Positions 1 through 34,382 are shown, counted from the first letter of the stretch. The stretch is 64,000 nucleotides of DNA from Siphonodentalium dalli (GCA_032622095.1 CP136061.1:55191762-55255761), one strand, 5' to 3'. A program made the numbers and translations. The notes: generated by a model not told the origin, from the letters alone.

Positions 1-330
1 ATTTAGTGATGCTATCCCGCATAGTGGGCTAGCATCACTAAATTCACCCTCTGGGGACCTCATTATGCTTAGGCCACTGTAAATTCTCTGGAAAGTTTCT
101 TTATTATCAAATTTCTATAGAAACTTCTTCACATAGATTCTATTTCTTTTTTAGTTTAGTTTCTCTATATCCCCAAATTGGCCAATGACACATTGCATAA
201 TCGAGGTTCCCAATGGGTGTACATAACATTATTCACCATTTGGGAACTTCAATCTGAGTCTATGTCTCTCATAGCAGATGAGGCAATGCAGAATTTAACA
301 ATATAAATACAAGATTCCAGATCTCCAGTT
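1..330. mobile_element. hAT-like MITE (family D), partial copy at window edge
   Basis: Starts inside the first hairpin of family D (a GTGATGCTATCCCGC-type palindrome ending in CTCATTATGC). It continues through the family's central region (TTTCTATATCCCCAAATTGG, then a variant of TCGAGGTTCCCAATGG). The left end lies outside the window and the right hairpin is missing, so it is truncated. Better copies lie at 2930-3375 and 22258-22715. Confidence 0.75.
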
Positions 331-461
331 ATAACATGAAATACATCAGTTTTGAAAATCATTTACCAGTTTTGAAAGTATTTGCACGGGACTTTGTGAA
401 AAGATGAACAGTGACAGATTGTAAAAGGCAATATTTAATAAGTTTAACTCTTTCAACGGTT

Positions 462-567
462 ATTCCCGGAATACCGGGATTACGTAACGTACTCCCTGCA
501 CGGCGATTCCCGGAATACCGGGACGACGTCATACACTCCCTATACGGCGATTCCCGGAATACCGGGA
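462..567 (+). repeat. Left subterminal repeats of the piggyBac element
   Basis: ATTCCCGGAATACCGGGA occurs three times, at 462-479, 506-523 and 550-567, each an imperfect palindrome. The spacers contain ACTCCCTGCACGGCG and ACTCCCTATACGGCG. Subterminal repeats of this kind usually act as transposase-binding sites. That role is inferred here. Confidence 0.7.
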
Positions 568-1118
568 CTGAGACCTGACTTTTGTTGCGACGACGCATTT
601 CTCAAGATCTATATCAATTTAATCGAAAATATTAATGCATGTTTCATGAAATATAATCAGAAATAAAGTTTTTATACATTTGTGTTTGTATGTTTGCTTA
701 TTTGTGTTATTATCCTTCATGCAATCCCATGTTTTATTCAAATAACCTTGAAAATGGAACATTCATTGTTCGACGTAAACAAAACAAAAACTAGGCGGGG
801 TTTTCCCGGTAGTGATAAAAATAGACGTACTTTCTCTTTGGCGCTAACTGCTTTCAAATATACACGCGATAGGTATTAATTATAATAATTTATGTATTAA
901 TCCCGCAGAGAATATATATATATTCTGGTTGTTTGTTTTGAAAGTCGAGCGCCATATTTGTATTGTTTATTCAAAGTGATCGGATAAAAATGATTGTTTT
1001 CTTCGGAAGAGTGCATGCTGCTCAGCGAAATGCTATTCCAGCCCAAACTGACTGTCTGACGTCAATTTGTCAATGTGTTAGTTAAAGTCGCACAATGTGA
1101 TCGAGTGTAATTGTAAAC

Positions 1119-2915
1119 ATGAGTAAATCTAAAAGTAAAAGGGCTCGCCTGGATATCGATGACGTTTATAGTTCGGACTCAGATTGTTTGTCTGACGAAT
1201 CGTCCGAGTCAGACTTCGATTTTGGGAGCGATGTAAATTTCGATTCAGACGAATTTGAGGACGATTTTTATGGGTTCTTCCCAACGGGGGCGTCTTCTGT
1301 GGAGGGAATAAAATGGAAAAAAACAATGAGAACTGACCCTCCGAGTATAACGGATTTCAAAGTTGAGAACCCAGGCCCCACCTGTCAGATTGATAGGGAC
1401 TCAGATGAATATGAAATAAAACCAGCATTATATTATGTGAGTAAATACTTGGACGATGAAATTTTGAACAGTATAGTCGAGTGGACGAATAAGAACGCGG
1501 AGATAAAACAGCGGACAAATGTTAATAAAGAGTGGAGCCCGGTAGATGTGACAGAAATTAAAGCTTTTATAGCAATGCAAATAATTACCAACGAACTGAT
1601 GCTTGTTCCCAGAGTTGAAAGGTTGTTTCGACGTAAGCCCGACAATTGGCCGACACACACGCCAGGTATATGGGAAGTATTCTCAGAGAAACGATACAGG
1701 GCAATAAACAAATATATCTATTTCTCCGACCCAGAGAACCAATCGTCAACCAAACTTTCAAAGATATCTCCCTTTATAAATCACATGAATACCAAGTTTC
1801 GTGAACTGTACACCTGCGATAGGGAGATATCAATAGACGAGGCCATGATTCCCTTTAAAGGAAGACTTGGTATGAAGCAGTATTTGAAGGATAAGCCGAC
1901 CAAGTGGGGTATAAAGGTTTATGTGTTGGCGGAGTCAAAGTCGGGGTACAACTATGCGTTCGATATTTATACAGGAAAGAACAGTAACCCAGTATACTCA
2001 TCATTGGTTCCCGTTGTGGGCCAAACTGGGGCCGTCGTTATTAACTTAATGAGAGGTATGGAGGGCAGAGGTCACCATCTTTATTGTGACAGACTGTACA
2101 GCAGCCCCATTTTAGCCCACAACCTAAATATGAAGGGGATTTATTTCTGCGGCACATTGCAGCCCCGAAGGAAACTGGTTCCTGCCGACATCGTTAAAGG
2201 TAAATCAGAAATGAAGAGAGGTGAATATGATGTTCGGTTCTCCGACGATGGAGAGTTGTGTGTTGCTGTATGGCAAGATCGGAAACCAATTTATTTTATC
2301 AGCAGCATCCATGTTAGAGTGAATGAGGTTTCTGTGGATCGACGGGAGAAGGATGGATCCAAGACACAACTGCCATGCCCACAGTTGGTCAAGGATTATA
2401 ATGCGTATATGGGAGGCGTTGATCGTTGCGATCAGAATTCGATTATGAGCAAAAGCCGGAAGTGCTATAAGTGGTACAAGAAAGTTGTATATAAGGTAAT
2501 CCAATGGGCAGTGGCTAATGCATTCATTCTGGAAGGAAACGAAAGGAACCATTTCCCTGAAAAGAAACGCAAACGTGATTTGCTCGAGTTCAAAGATGAA
2601 CTTGTGCTTGGCCTTATTTGGAACAACAGGGTTCAACCAAAGGCAAGGTTATCAGATATCACCCGTTCTGAAGTCAGGTTGCTCCCTGGAAATCACTTTC
2701 CCACCGCTGAGGGCACAGGTAACAACACTTGCGCTGTATGCCGCCGCAAACATGCGCATTGGATGAAGCAAAATGGTTGTAGGCAATATCGTCAGAATCC
2801 TCACAAACTTGTGAAAACTATATATATGTGTAGTTTATGCAAAAATCACCTGTGCATCAAGCAGGGGAGAAAGTGTTGGGAAGATTTCCACACCAAAGTG
2901 GAATATTGGCGCTAG
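1119..2915 (+). CDS. piggyBac-type transposase (DDE_Tnp_1_7 family), intact
   Basis: Single-exon reading frame of 598 residues that cuts and pastes the surrounding element at TTAA. Residues 1-60 are acidic and serine-rich, typical of piggyBac N termini, with a basic SKSKSKRAR start. The RNase H-like catalytic core runs from about residue 100 to 470. Putative catalytic aspartates are D240 (SIDEAMIPFKGR), D324 (LYCDRLYS) and D435 (GGVDRCDQ), with the accessory D438; they fit the D/D/D pattern of the family. The KKRKR cluster at 482-486 is a possible nuclear signal. The C terminus has a cysteine-rich zinc domain: CAVC at 538-541, CSLC at 571-574, then C579, C586 and H591. The length matches known piggyBac transposases. 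The ATG at 1119 is the first in frame and precedes the acidic region. No stop or frameshift is present, so the protein could be active. It is the only intact transposase seen here. Confidence 0.95.
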   Translation: MSKSKSKRARLDIDDVYSSDSDCLSDESSESDFDFGSDVNFDSDEFEDDFYGFFPTGASSVEGIKWKKTMRTDPPSITDFKVENPGPTCQIDRDSDEYEIKPALYYVSKYLDDEILNSIVEWTNKNAEIKQRTNVNKEWSPVDVTEIKAFIAMQIITNELMLVPRVERLFRRKPDNWPTHTPGIWEVFSEKRYRAINKYIYFSDPENQSSTKLSKISPFINHMNTKFRELYTCDREISIDEAMIPFKGRLGMKQYLKDKPTKWGIKVYVLAESKSGYNYAFDIYTGKNSNPVYSSLVPVVGQTGAVVINLMRGMEGRGHHLYCDRLYSSPILAHNLNMKGIYFCGTLQPRRKLVPADIVKGKSEMKRGEYDVRFSDDGELCVAVWQDRKPIYFISSIHVRVNEVSVDRREKDGSKTQLPCPQLVKDYNAYMGGVDRCDQNSIMSKSRKCYKWYKKVVYKVIQWAVANAFILEGNERNHFPEKKRKRDLLEFKDELVLGLIWNNRVQPKARLSDITRSEVRLLPGNHFPTAEGTGNNTCAVCRRKHAHWMKQNGCRQYRQNPHKLVKTIYMCSLCKNHLCIKQGRKCWEDFHTKVEYWR

Positions 2916-2929
2916 TTATGCAAACTAGA

Positions 2930-3375
2930 CAAGCCTGCAAATAACGGGTCTGTCATTTGCAGAATGAGGTCCCCAGAGGGTGAATTTAGTGATGCTATCC
3001 CGCACAGCGGGCTAGCATCACCAAATTCACCCTCTGGGAACCTCATTCTGCTTAGAGCCTCAAGTGCTATGGTAGACCTAGGATCAGATTGAAGTTTCCC
3101 AGTTGAAGTTGGTGATGTTCACCCATTGGGCACCTCGGTTATGCATTTTATCTGTTGCAAATTAGGGGACATAGAAACTTCTCAGAAGGGAAACTGTAAC
3201 TAAAAACAATGTTAATTTGAGACTATAGATACTTCCCTGAAGATGAGGCCTAAGCAGAATGAGATCTCCAGAGGGTGAATTTGGTGATGCTAGCCCGCTG
3301 TGCGGGATAGCGTCACTAAATTCACCCTCTCGGGACCTCATTCTGCAAATGACAGACACGCAATTTGCAGGCTTG
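2930..3375. mobile_element. hAT-like MITE (family D), complete, with 8-bp target duplication
   Basis: Ends are CAAGCCTGCAAAT on the left and TTTGCAGGCTTG on the right. The flanks are identical 8-mers, AAACTAGA at 2922-2929 and 3376-3383, an 8-bp target duplication typical of hAT elements. Each end carries a long hairpin of about 94 bp running from GCAGAATGAGGT to ACCTCATTCTGC. It sits inside the piggyBac element, 14 bp after the transposase stop, so it inserted after that element formed. Confidence 0.88.
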
Positions 3376-4909
3376 AAACTAGATCTGGAAATATATATAA
3401 CATCCACGTTCCCAAAACTGCGACAAAGTTGACCAGGTGGGGGGGGTATATATATATATATATATATTTCCCATTCCCTTGTCTACATTTACCTCTACTT
3501 GTGCCGTCACTTTCTCCTTTATCACTCTCCTATACTTTTGCTTACGTCGATTTCCATACCACGTGGCCAAACTGCATCTTTTATAATGACCAGTATATAT
3601 AGGTCGTAAACCGAGCATTCATATATATATATATTTAAAATGAGCATGTATTACGATACAAGTTTTGATTGAATTTAATTGGCAGCTTCATTGCAATTTT
3701 CCCACTCTGGGTAGCTTTGTCACACTTTTGGAAACCTATAGGTTATATAGCATACTATATGGGTCATCACCAACCTGTCTATGAGAACTAATATGGCATA
3801 CGTTATAGCAGTTAATTCCTCTTATATAAATTAACAAAATGAAATACAACTAGATAAAATGTTTATCGTGGTATTTTTTCTTCGTGGATATTACGATTAA
3901 ACTCGGAATATTCACGAAGAAAAATATATCATATGTTTTTGACATCAAGTTACAATTCTAGCTATAGATGTGAATCATATACAGTGAAACTGATCATTCT
4001 GTCACGGTGATTTTTTTTAATTTACGGGACCTGACGGGACCGGTATTTATTATATCTGATATTGTTATTTTTACAGAATTTCAATTGGGACTTCAAAATG
4101 AAGAATATATACATGTGATTAACATATAGCTAGCAATACATTATTTTCTGGAAGCCATGCAATAATAGTATATACTAACATTATTATAGGCCCTAATTAT
4201 TCTAATGTTTATATTATATTGCACTCCTTGTTTAATACGTACGCTATTTGATATCAAATGTAAAGCGCAAATGATTCGAGAAAAAAACTTACAATCTATT
4301 GACGATTTACAGAATTAATGGTTATTATCTCTCGATCATTCTCTTTCTGAAGATGCCGTGTGTAGATAATGTTGCAGTATCATGCAATTAGTCATTGAAT
4401 ATACAATTCATTAGAGAACTTGGATTGTTGTGACGGGATTATTTTGACCACGATTCTGCACTTTTCAACTCACAAAATAAAGCATGGTAATTTAATTGGG
4501 CTGATTTTCGATCGGCATCGGCATGTTAACCTGATTGGACGATAACTGGAACAAGCACGTTTGACCTTTTGTGCATGTTTATCATGCGTGACGTGACCAC
4601 GTGTGATCCGCCTACATCATTCATATGTCACAATCATGTTCTTTCAAGCTGTTAATTTTACAGCATTTGATTATTTGTAATAATTCATTGCATTCGTTGT
4701 TTGATTATTTAAATTAGAATTGTTAAATGAATTTAATGTTCGTTTCAATAGCACCATTCCGCAATCTGCGAAAGCCGTCATGTTGACCTACATTCCGACA
4801 GCAAAACATGTGCGTGTATTCCGATTTCGCGGTGTGTTCTTACAAATGTCATTTAATATACGATCACATTCAGTCAATAAATGACCCGACGAAAATCCCG
4901 CAGTGATAT

Positions 4910-4920
4910 GCTTTATATAG
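4910..4920 (+). promoter_or_regulatory. Possible TATA box
   Basis: CTTTATATAGA lies about 90 bp upstream of the ATG at 5007, with a pyrimidine-rich start-like region (TTCAGTCTGATC) about 30 bp downstream. The spacing is plausible for a core promoter. TATA strings are common in AT-rich DNA, so support is weak. Confidence 0.2.
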
Positions 4921-5006
4921 AATCATTGATCTCGTCTTCAGTCTGATCTCTCATTCAATATCTTCAATTTTGTAAATAAACTGTTTGAAGTTGGACGAAA
5001 ATCAGC

Positions 5007-5315
5007 ATGTCTCCTCAAAGACAAAATTCAAGAACTTGTTTATTTTATGAATGTCAAGGTCTCACGCGCGCACCTGTGGTGAGGTCCCTCAAGGGTGATT
5101 GTTTTTTGTCGGCTATCTTGCTGGATTATAACATAATTTCGATCATACTTTTTATTCATCACCAGCACATACTGGCACTATTGTATTTATTTTTAAATAA
5201 TTTGAAGCAAATACACAGCTTGTTATTGGTCTCGTCACATCGCACTCGAAAAGCCGACTTTTCGAAAACGCAACATAAATTTGAGGTCACGTGCGCAAAC
5301 ATCATCAGCTGGTGA
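5007..5315 (+). CDS. Small unrecognised reading frame in the piggyBac right arm
   Basis: A 102-residue frame starting MSPQRQNSRTCLFYECQG. The middle (about residues 37-75) is hydrophobic and leucine/isoleucine-rich. I recognise no family. A GT dinucleotide after residue 18 (CAAG/GTCTCA) could be a splice donor, making only the beginning coding. The only support is the TATA-like box upstream, and a chance frame is more likely than not. Confidence 0.15.
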   Translation: MSPQRQNSRTCLFYECQGLTRAPVVRSLKGDCFLSAILLDYNIISIILFIHHQHILALLYLFLNNLKQIHSLLLVSSHRTRKADFSKTQHKFEVTCANIISW

Positions 5316-6140
5316 TAAACACAAAATTGGATATGACTTATTTATTTGCATTCCGCAATGATTAAAATTGGATATGACTTATTTATTTGCTATTCCCAAT
5401 GATTAAGAATATTGTTATTATTTAAAGTTGATATTCATATATTTTCAACATAAAAGTTATTAAATCTAACTATGATTTGAGAAAACATCTTCCCACTTCA
5501 GGTCAGATCGTGGGAGCCTTTGCTTGAATGGAATAATCGGTTGTAGTTCGAGGTCCCCGAAAATCATTTCGACCAACACTTGAAACCATTTTGCATTGAT
5601 GGATATATTTTGTATTTATTTACTTAATTGTTTGTGTGTGTGTGTGTGTTTGTGTGTGTAAAAACCAATACAAGAGTAATTAATTTAAAGCAAATGTTTC
5701 TAAATATATAATTTCTAAAGAAAAAATAATAGCTGGTGAATTTCGTGCACGCATTGCGTGGTTTCCGCAGACAAAATAACTCGGGCATCTCGGCTCCAGA
5801 TCAAGTACCTGTTAAGTTGGTATTATTGTACGTTCTACACATTTACATGCTACCTTTGTGGTCACGGTTACCAATACAAGATGATTCTCACACTGTTTGT
5901 AAAATGGGGACCGCTGTCATAAATGGATACGTGAAGACGAAATACCAGGTTTTGACTATCTCTGTCACAAATCGATATGTGAAGAAGAAACGCGGGTTTT
6001 CAACAGAAAATATGCAATTTACTTACATGATTACATCCACCGAGGGCCCAACACTATTTAACATATGTTATGTATGAACCACCACACTTACAGATTACTT
6101 ACACACCTGTACACAGAGGTAAATAAGTAAAAGCTAATAA

Positions 6141-6235
6141 CGTCAGCAGAGGAGCAGGTGCGCTGGGGGAGTGCCGTCAGCGGTAACGTCGCCGTAGGGA
6201 GACGACGTCATGGGCGTAACGTCGCCAGGTGGAAT
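6141..6235. repeat. Right subterminal region of the piggyBac element
   Basis: GC-rich patch with TAACGTCGCC twice and GACGACGTCAT once. Read on the opposite strand it gives CTCCCTACGGCGACG, resembling the left-end spacer ACTCCCTATACGGCG, and ACGACGTCAT is also found near the left end at about 523. Probably the right-end transposase-binding region. Confidence 0.6.
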
Positions 6236-6444
6236 CCGTTGAAAGAGTTAATGCACATATGCGTAAATAGAAAAGATTTGCAGAGCCTGGCAGAGCAAGG
6301 TTTTTTTTCACCCTTGATGCAAATATTTAAAAAAAAATTCAATTTAGCCAAAGTTTCTGAACAATGGCTAAAATATTGGCCAAAAGAATTTTATGGCTAG
6401 TGCAGACCATATCTATATTCAGATTATTTTAGTAGACCACCCTG

Positions 6445-29186
<22,742 letters not shown>

Positions 29187-29239
29187 AGCGACAAAGATGA
29201 GTTTTATGGAATATCAAACTTTCTTTCATCATACCTGGA

Positions 29240-29888
29240 ATATAGAAGTTACGATAAAAGTCAATAGTAAAAACTTAACTAGAACAAAATATATTCTTTA
29301 AATATGTATTCAAGGATGCAAACTAGTTTTAAGCTTTAACTCTGATCAATAATAATACAGGCTATTGAGAAAGACATATTTACAAAACCTGTATATGCTT
29401 TATTCTCTCATCTAAGTTAATACATGTATAACAAAAAGGATATTGAAATATAGAACTAGAAGTATATATACAATAGACATATAGCAATATATACAATAGA
29501 TATGTACATATGGTTCTGGGTCAATGGTATGTTGAAATTCAATGAATATATTCAGAGTTTTATTCTGATACCGCTACTAGCTTATTATCATCCGGATTAA
29601 ACACAGCGCACTCTCATGTGAAACCTTGTTGGATGGAGACTGGAGTTAACTAATCGATTGCAACACGGAAATAAAAGGTGTTATCTTCAGTCACACACAT
29701 GTGTTTAGTTTTAGCAACAAATGATAGGTTACTAGATCGTCAATTTTAGTATTTATACTGAACAACCATGCATGCCAGACTCAAATTAAGATCTCCAATT
29801 ACAACAACATACAAAACCTAATTTAACAGCTTTTGCTTTGTTCTGCAGCATTCCACTGAAAAAATGGTGCACAAAATGTGGCATATAA
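29240..29888. other. Region upstream of the kinase start codon
   Basis: AT-rich DNA just upstream of coding exon 1 with no recognised feature. The true promoter or 5' exons may lie here or further up. Confidence 0.35.
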
Positions 29889-29892
29889 ACAA

Positions 29893-30068
29893 TGGCGTGT
29901 TGCCATTCCTCGGAAAGCTCTCACTACCACAGCAGAATTATGGGTAACTTTTCAGGATTTAGTCGGAAATATGGCTTGTTGCAATTCATCGGAAAGCTCC
30001 GACTAAATCCTGGAAAGTTACCCATAATTCTGCTGTGGTTAAGGAATTGATTATTTAGGGCATTACTG
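29893..30068. mobile_element. Fold-back MITE (family C), rearranged
   Basis: Contains GTGTTGCCATTCCTCGG, ACCACAGCAGAATTATGGG and the right end GGGCATTACTG/TA, but with arm segments missing. It lies upstream of the kinase coding region. Confidence 0.75.
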
Positions 30069-30074
30069 TACATG

Positions 30075-30873
30075 TATATATATACCAAAGAATATAATGT
30101 TTTTATTGATGAATTAACAACATAATTATTGTTGTTCCTCTAAAACATCAAAATAAAAATGTATAAAATAAATGGATAGAAAATTCAATAACAAACATGA
30201 TAGTGACAGAAGAGACTTCTTGTTGTAAACATGCTATTTTAAACAATAGAATTAAAAAAAGTAATATGCTGGTAAAATGGGTTTATTAAAAATCCTAGAT
30301 CACTCAATAAATCTTTAATGCACGAAATATATCCTAAGAACAAAACTATATAATAATATATTGTGCTTGTATCAAAGGTAAAAATACTAAGAAATATTGG
30401 ACAAAAAATTATTGCACCATAAACATTCAACCTCAAAATTAAAATGTTGACATGACCTATATGTTCTGTCAGACCATAGGGACAAATGGTATTAGTGCCC
30501 CATGCCATAAACACAGACAGTTTCAGATATCCATAAAATGGAACATAATAGTTCAGTGATCCCAACTGTCAGCATTAACTATAGGCAGATTAGACAGGGT
30601 AATTTCAGTGTTATACCATACATTTGGGCATCATTCCAGTATATTCAGACACATATTAACAAAGCAAGAAATAAGCCACAGAGGTCCACTTATAACTGTG
30701 TGTAAGGGTAAAGGTCACAAAATTCAACTTTATGACCTTGTTCAAGTTTAAAGACTCCCACCTGTAACAACAACCTACATTTTAATAAAAGGTATTATTG
30801 GTTTTGTCCCTGGACAAAAATTTAAGACACTATGTGAAATATATTGTAAATAGTAGTCTTATACATGTAAATA
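30075..30873. other. AT-rich DNA without recognised features
   Basis: No coding family or clear repeat identified; short frames on the - strand lack any recognisable motif. Confidence 0.4.
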
Positions 30874-31250
30874 ACAAGAGCATTGCTAGGGCATGGCAAA
30901 ATACGCCCTTTAGCCATTTCGAATTGTACTACCACAAAATAAAAAATAATTTGAGCAAACAAAGAATATCTGATATACCCCTAATTTCAATGCGGTAAAA
31001 TTCCAAGTAGAAAAATGCGTATAACTCATGTGAAAATAATTGGACAGAACCCATATTTTAACTTGGCCTGTATCTTTAGCTGGTAAATACACATACCAAC
31101 TTTGGTTCAGATCAAATAATCCGAACTAGAGTTATCGATCGGAAACCAAAAATGTTAACGGATTGATGGACAGATGGCTAGACAGACGGATGGACAGATG
31201 GAAAGACTGATTACATAATACGACCTTTTTTCAAAAGGGCGTATAAAAAA
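30874..31250. repeat. Dispersed repeat J: AATACGCCCTTT ... AAAGGGCGTAT, GGAC-rich tail
   Basis: Starts ACAAGAGCATTGCTAGGGCA with AAAATACGCCC, runs through ATAACTC/ACAGAACCCATATTT/AACTTGGCCTG motifs and a GGATGGACAGATGG tract. It ends TTTTCAAAAGGGCGTATAAA, so the outer motifs are inverted. Related copies start at 56958 and 60097. Confidence 0.7.
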
Positions 31251-31786
31251 ACAGTCATATCCTTGCAAAACAGATGATATATTATTGGTTACAGTCCCTC
31301 TGCATCATTGAAAATTAATCAATTAATAACATATTTCTATTTATTCCACACGCATTGAATTGAGGCACATGTATTTAACAGAATCCCAGCCATTGAATAC
31401 ATAGTGTTGTATACCTCAAGTGGAATACTAGCCAGAACTATTTTGTCACCAAGAAAGATGGCATACATTACGTCAACGATCCGCTACGGGTGATGCCCCG
31501 ATCATTACTGGTTATTCATCAGACTTAAATCATAATAATAAAGGTAGCCATAGTATCAATGAATGTGACAGAACACAACTATAGGACAATCACAACTACA
31601 TGTACTACATGTATATGGTTCAGTCATCATTGAAAATTAATCAATTAATTGGTAACATATTTCTATAACCAACAAGATAATCTCTTTCATGTGGCACTTC
31701 TCGGCTCAAACATGTTGTTTTATATACTGGAAAGTTGAAACCAAATAAAATACAAAATAGTTCTCAATAAGAATTACCTTGCGGAA

Positions 31787-32345
31787 AACACGAAGACAGC
31801 AATTTCTAAGTTGAAAAAGTGGCATAACTCAGTCAAAAATTATTGAACCATTACCAAATTTGAACTTAGCCAGCATCTTCTCAAATGTGAACCATGTACC
31901 AAATATCAAGAAATTTCGTTGAATAATGCTCAAGTTACTATGCAGACAACCCGAAAACATTGATTTCTAAGTCGAAAAAGGGGCATAACTTAGTAAAAAA
32001 TCATCGGATCATGACCTAATTCAAACTTGGTCTGTGTCTTATCAAATGTAAACCAGGTACAAATATCAAGAAATTCTGTTGAATATTGCTCAAGTTACCA
32101 TGCGGACAACATGAAAACAGCGATTTCTAAGTTGAAAAAGGGGCATAACACCGTAAAAAATCATCGGACCATGACCAAATTCTAATTTGGCCTGTGTCTT
32201 CTCAAATGTGAACCAGGTACCAAATATCAAGAAATTTCATTGAATATTGCTCAAGTTATCATCTGGACAACCTGGATGGACAGACACACAGACAGATGGA
32301 CATGCTGATCATAATAGTCCTCCGAAATTTTTTAGGAAACAATCA
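31787..32345. repeat. Three tandem units of a GGCATAAC repeat with GGAC-type tail
   Basis: Units of about 160 bp share AAGTTGAAAAAGGGGCATAA, ACCAAATATCAAGAAATT and GAATATTGCTCAAGTTA. The tail is GGATGGACAGACACACAGAC-like and ends near CCTCCGAAATTTTTTAGGA, a weak hairpin. Confidence 0.75.
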
Positions 32346-32749
32346 GCCTGTGGTCAGTGTAAAGTTACTGTAAACATACAAGTAAACCCAGAGTCATATT
32401 GACATACTGAATCTATCATACTCTCATTGACTTGTCATTCTCGGAAGGTGTGCAGGTTTCCCTCAATTATGTCGCACTGTGTTAATCGTTTCGATTGGAT
32501 GGTTTCATTATAATGTAAGATCAATTCACAATAATCGCAGAAAGACACTCTATTTCAGGTAGTCAGACATACTACATTGGAAAGAAGTTTACCGAGCCTG
32601 CATGGAGAAGTCTATGCAATGCAGAAATAAATAGTTCATGTATTGATGGACCTATTTTGATCCACAGAGTCGGACAGACATGATAGAAGCAAGCAATTTA
32701 TTAATTTGAAGTTTGAAGATTATCAATCACACATATACAGTAAATCACA

Positions 32750-33190
32750 CACTTAAATGCCCACTTAATTTTTGAATGGCCAGATCACATTATGCACAAC
32801 ATATTCCATATTATATACCATATGGAAGAAGAACCAAAAATATATATATTCCACCAGAATACGGAACAGCTGTGGCCTAGGAGTGTCCACTAAGTGATAG
32901 AGATTCTCAGATTCACCCCAAGACCTCCCCCTTTATTTAACCCAAAATGCATCATAATTCACACTAAGAGATAGAGTTATTCCCCTTCCATTGAGAATAA
33001 GATTGGCAGTACAGATCAGTTCAAAATTAAGCACTGAACACACATCGGTTCCTTGACAAAAACAAAATGTTCACAGTTTATTCTACCGGATAAGTTGATA
33101 ATACAATGTTTTGCATTTCCTCTTTCAAATGGTAATTAGTATGGAATACATTGTACACACTGTGATCTGGGGATTCAAAAATTAAGTACG
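32750..33190. repeat. Dispersed repeat N, copy 1
   Basis: Contains TATTCCACCAGAATACGG, GCTGTGGCCTAGGAGTGTCC, AATGCATCATAATTCACAC and AGAGATAGAGTTATTCCCC, and ends with TTGATAATACAATGTTTTGC. Copies: 35275-35580, and 53477-53675 joined to 55561-55780. Confidence 0.7.
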
Positions 33191-33194
33191 TCTT

Positions 33195-34378
33195 TAAGAT
33201 GTGTCCACTTGCAGGGAAGACACCAACTAAAACCGTTTAGACCAGTCTTAGAATAGGGTGCATAAATTTTTACTCACAATAGAATAAGATTAAAAGTCCT
33301 CAGAGAAGATCTGCCAATTTCAGGTGAACCAACAAACTAATGAAAGATTTTTTTAATGAATCTACCATACCAATGTGACCCTCAACATAAATTACCCAAA
33401 GACTAAAAAGAATAAAACCAAGGGGACCCAAGTCCTAATACAGTGCATATAGTGCATATATGACTCACAATATTAAAGATTAAAAGTCCTCAGTGACGAT
33501 ATGCCGAATTTGAACGAACGTCGCAAACATCAATGTGTATACGTGACTCTCATCGTAAGGTTAAAAGTGCTTAAAGCAAGACCTATCAAATTGAAGGCAA
33601 GCCAAACATTAAACCAACTTCAAACAAATCATTCCAATACAAGTCTCAATGATTTCAATAACTCGGCTCACTAAACAGTGTATGGAGAAAACACTTATCA
33701 GCTCTTTCTGGTTGACAATATTTGTCTAATATAATGGGTAAGGTAAACTATAGGACAATCACAACCACTACATGGTTCAATCATTAAGAGTGTCAACAAA
33801 AATATTCACTCAGCTTTTTAAATGTTTAAATGCGTGGGTCACCCACATTGAAATCAACTTGGGGATCATAGAAAATTGACCTAGTTTTGCAGTTTGAAGA
33901 GGAAATGTGGAGATTACATGGGAGTACATGTTTTATAGTGTTTTGAGAAGGGTATCTGATTGATTGGTGCTTGCCATTGCTCTCCATGTTATTTAACATG
34001 TTCACTGCCGATGCCTGTTCAATTACATGCAGAAATTATGAGATAACTCGTAGCCAGCAGTGAACGCATTAATAACCCTTTCTTAAAATAAATGCATTTT
34101 TCAGTTATTCAAGTATACATTGGAATGGTCTATTGGTGGAAGTATATATGCAAAATATAAGGGGGCAACAGATAATACTAGAGTAGAAGAATTCCTACTC
34201 ACAATGTCGATTTTAATGTATACAGAGTTATCTGAACTTAGAGGGAATAAATCGGAGAACTAAAGTGCTGTTTGTAAGCAGGTTTGAACATGCAGAATGA
34301 ATATGATGGCCACTTCAGTCTAAAATTTTGACTAAAAATAGGAAGATATTATGAAAATTGGTCGAAAAGGGAACATAT
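33195..34378. other. AT-rich DNA with weak internal repeats
   Basis: Short similar phrases (AGATTAAAAGTCCTCAG at about 33290 and 33478) suggest old degenerate tandem units. No gene recognised. Confidence 0.4.
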
Positions 34379-34382
34379 TTAA

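Larger units (their letters stand above)
3384..6130. other. Right arm of the piggyBac element, no convincing gene
   Basis: AT-rich DNA between the nested MITE and the right subterminal region. It holds a TA microsatellite (about 3448-3470), an imperfect 41-bp tandem duplication (5322-5404, AAAATTGGATATGACTTATT twice) and a GT-rich run (5634-5659). A TATA-like TTTATATAGA near 4911 is followed by a short reading frame at 5007. I recognise no family in any frame. It may be captured host DNA or decayed older insertions. Confidence 0.5.
448..6247 (+). mobile_element. Complete piggyBac-type DNA transposon
   Basis: The left end is TTAA (444-447) followed by CTCTTTCAACGG (448-459). The right end is CCGTTGAAAGAG (6236-6247) followed by TTAA (6248-6251). 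The 12-bp inverted repeats match perfectly and both sides carry TTAA, the target duplication of the piggyBac superfamily. The transposase at 1119-2915 lies inside on the + strand. At 5800 bp the element is about twice the usual size. The excess is a 0.45-kb nested MITE plus about 2.75 kb of right-arm DNA without a clear gene. Its right end is about 200 bp from the last recognised exon of the kinase gene. Confidence 0.9.

Noticed and set aside
359-598. 79-residue frame on the - strand
   Set aside because: Made by the subterminal CCGGAATACCGGG repeats and crosses the transposon border.
2205-2636. 143-residue frame on the - strand
   Set aside because: Antisense shadow of the transposase gene, no family resemblance.
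5736-6077. 113-residue frame in the piggyBac right arm
   Set aside because: No motif, no promoter or splice context; likely chance.
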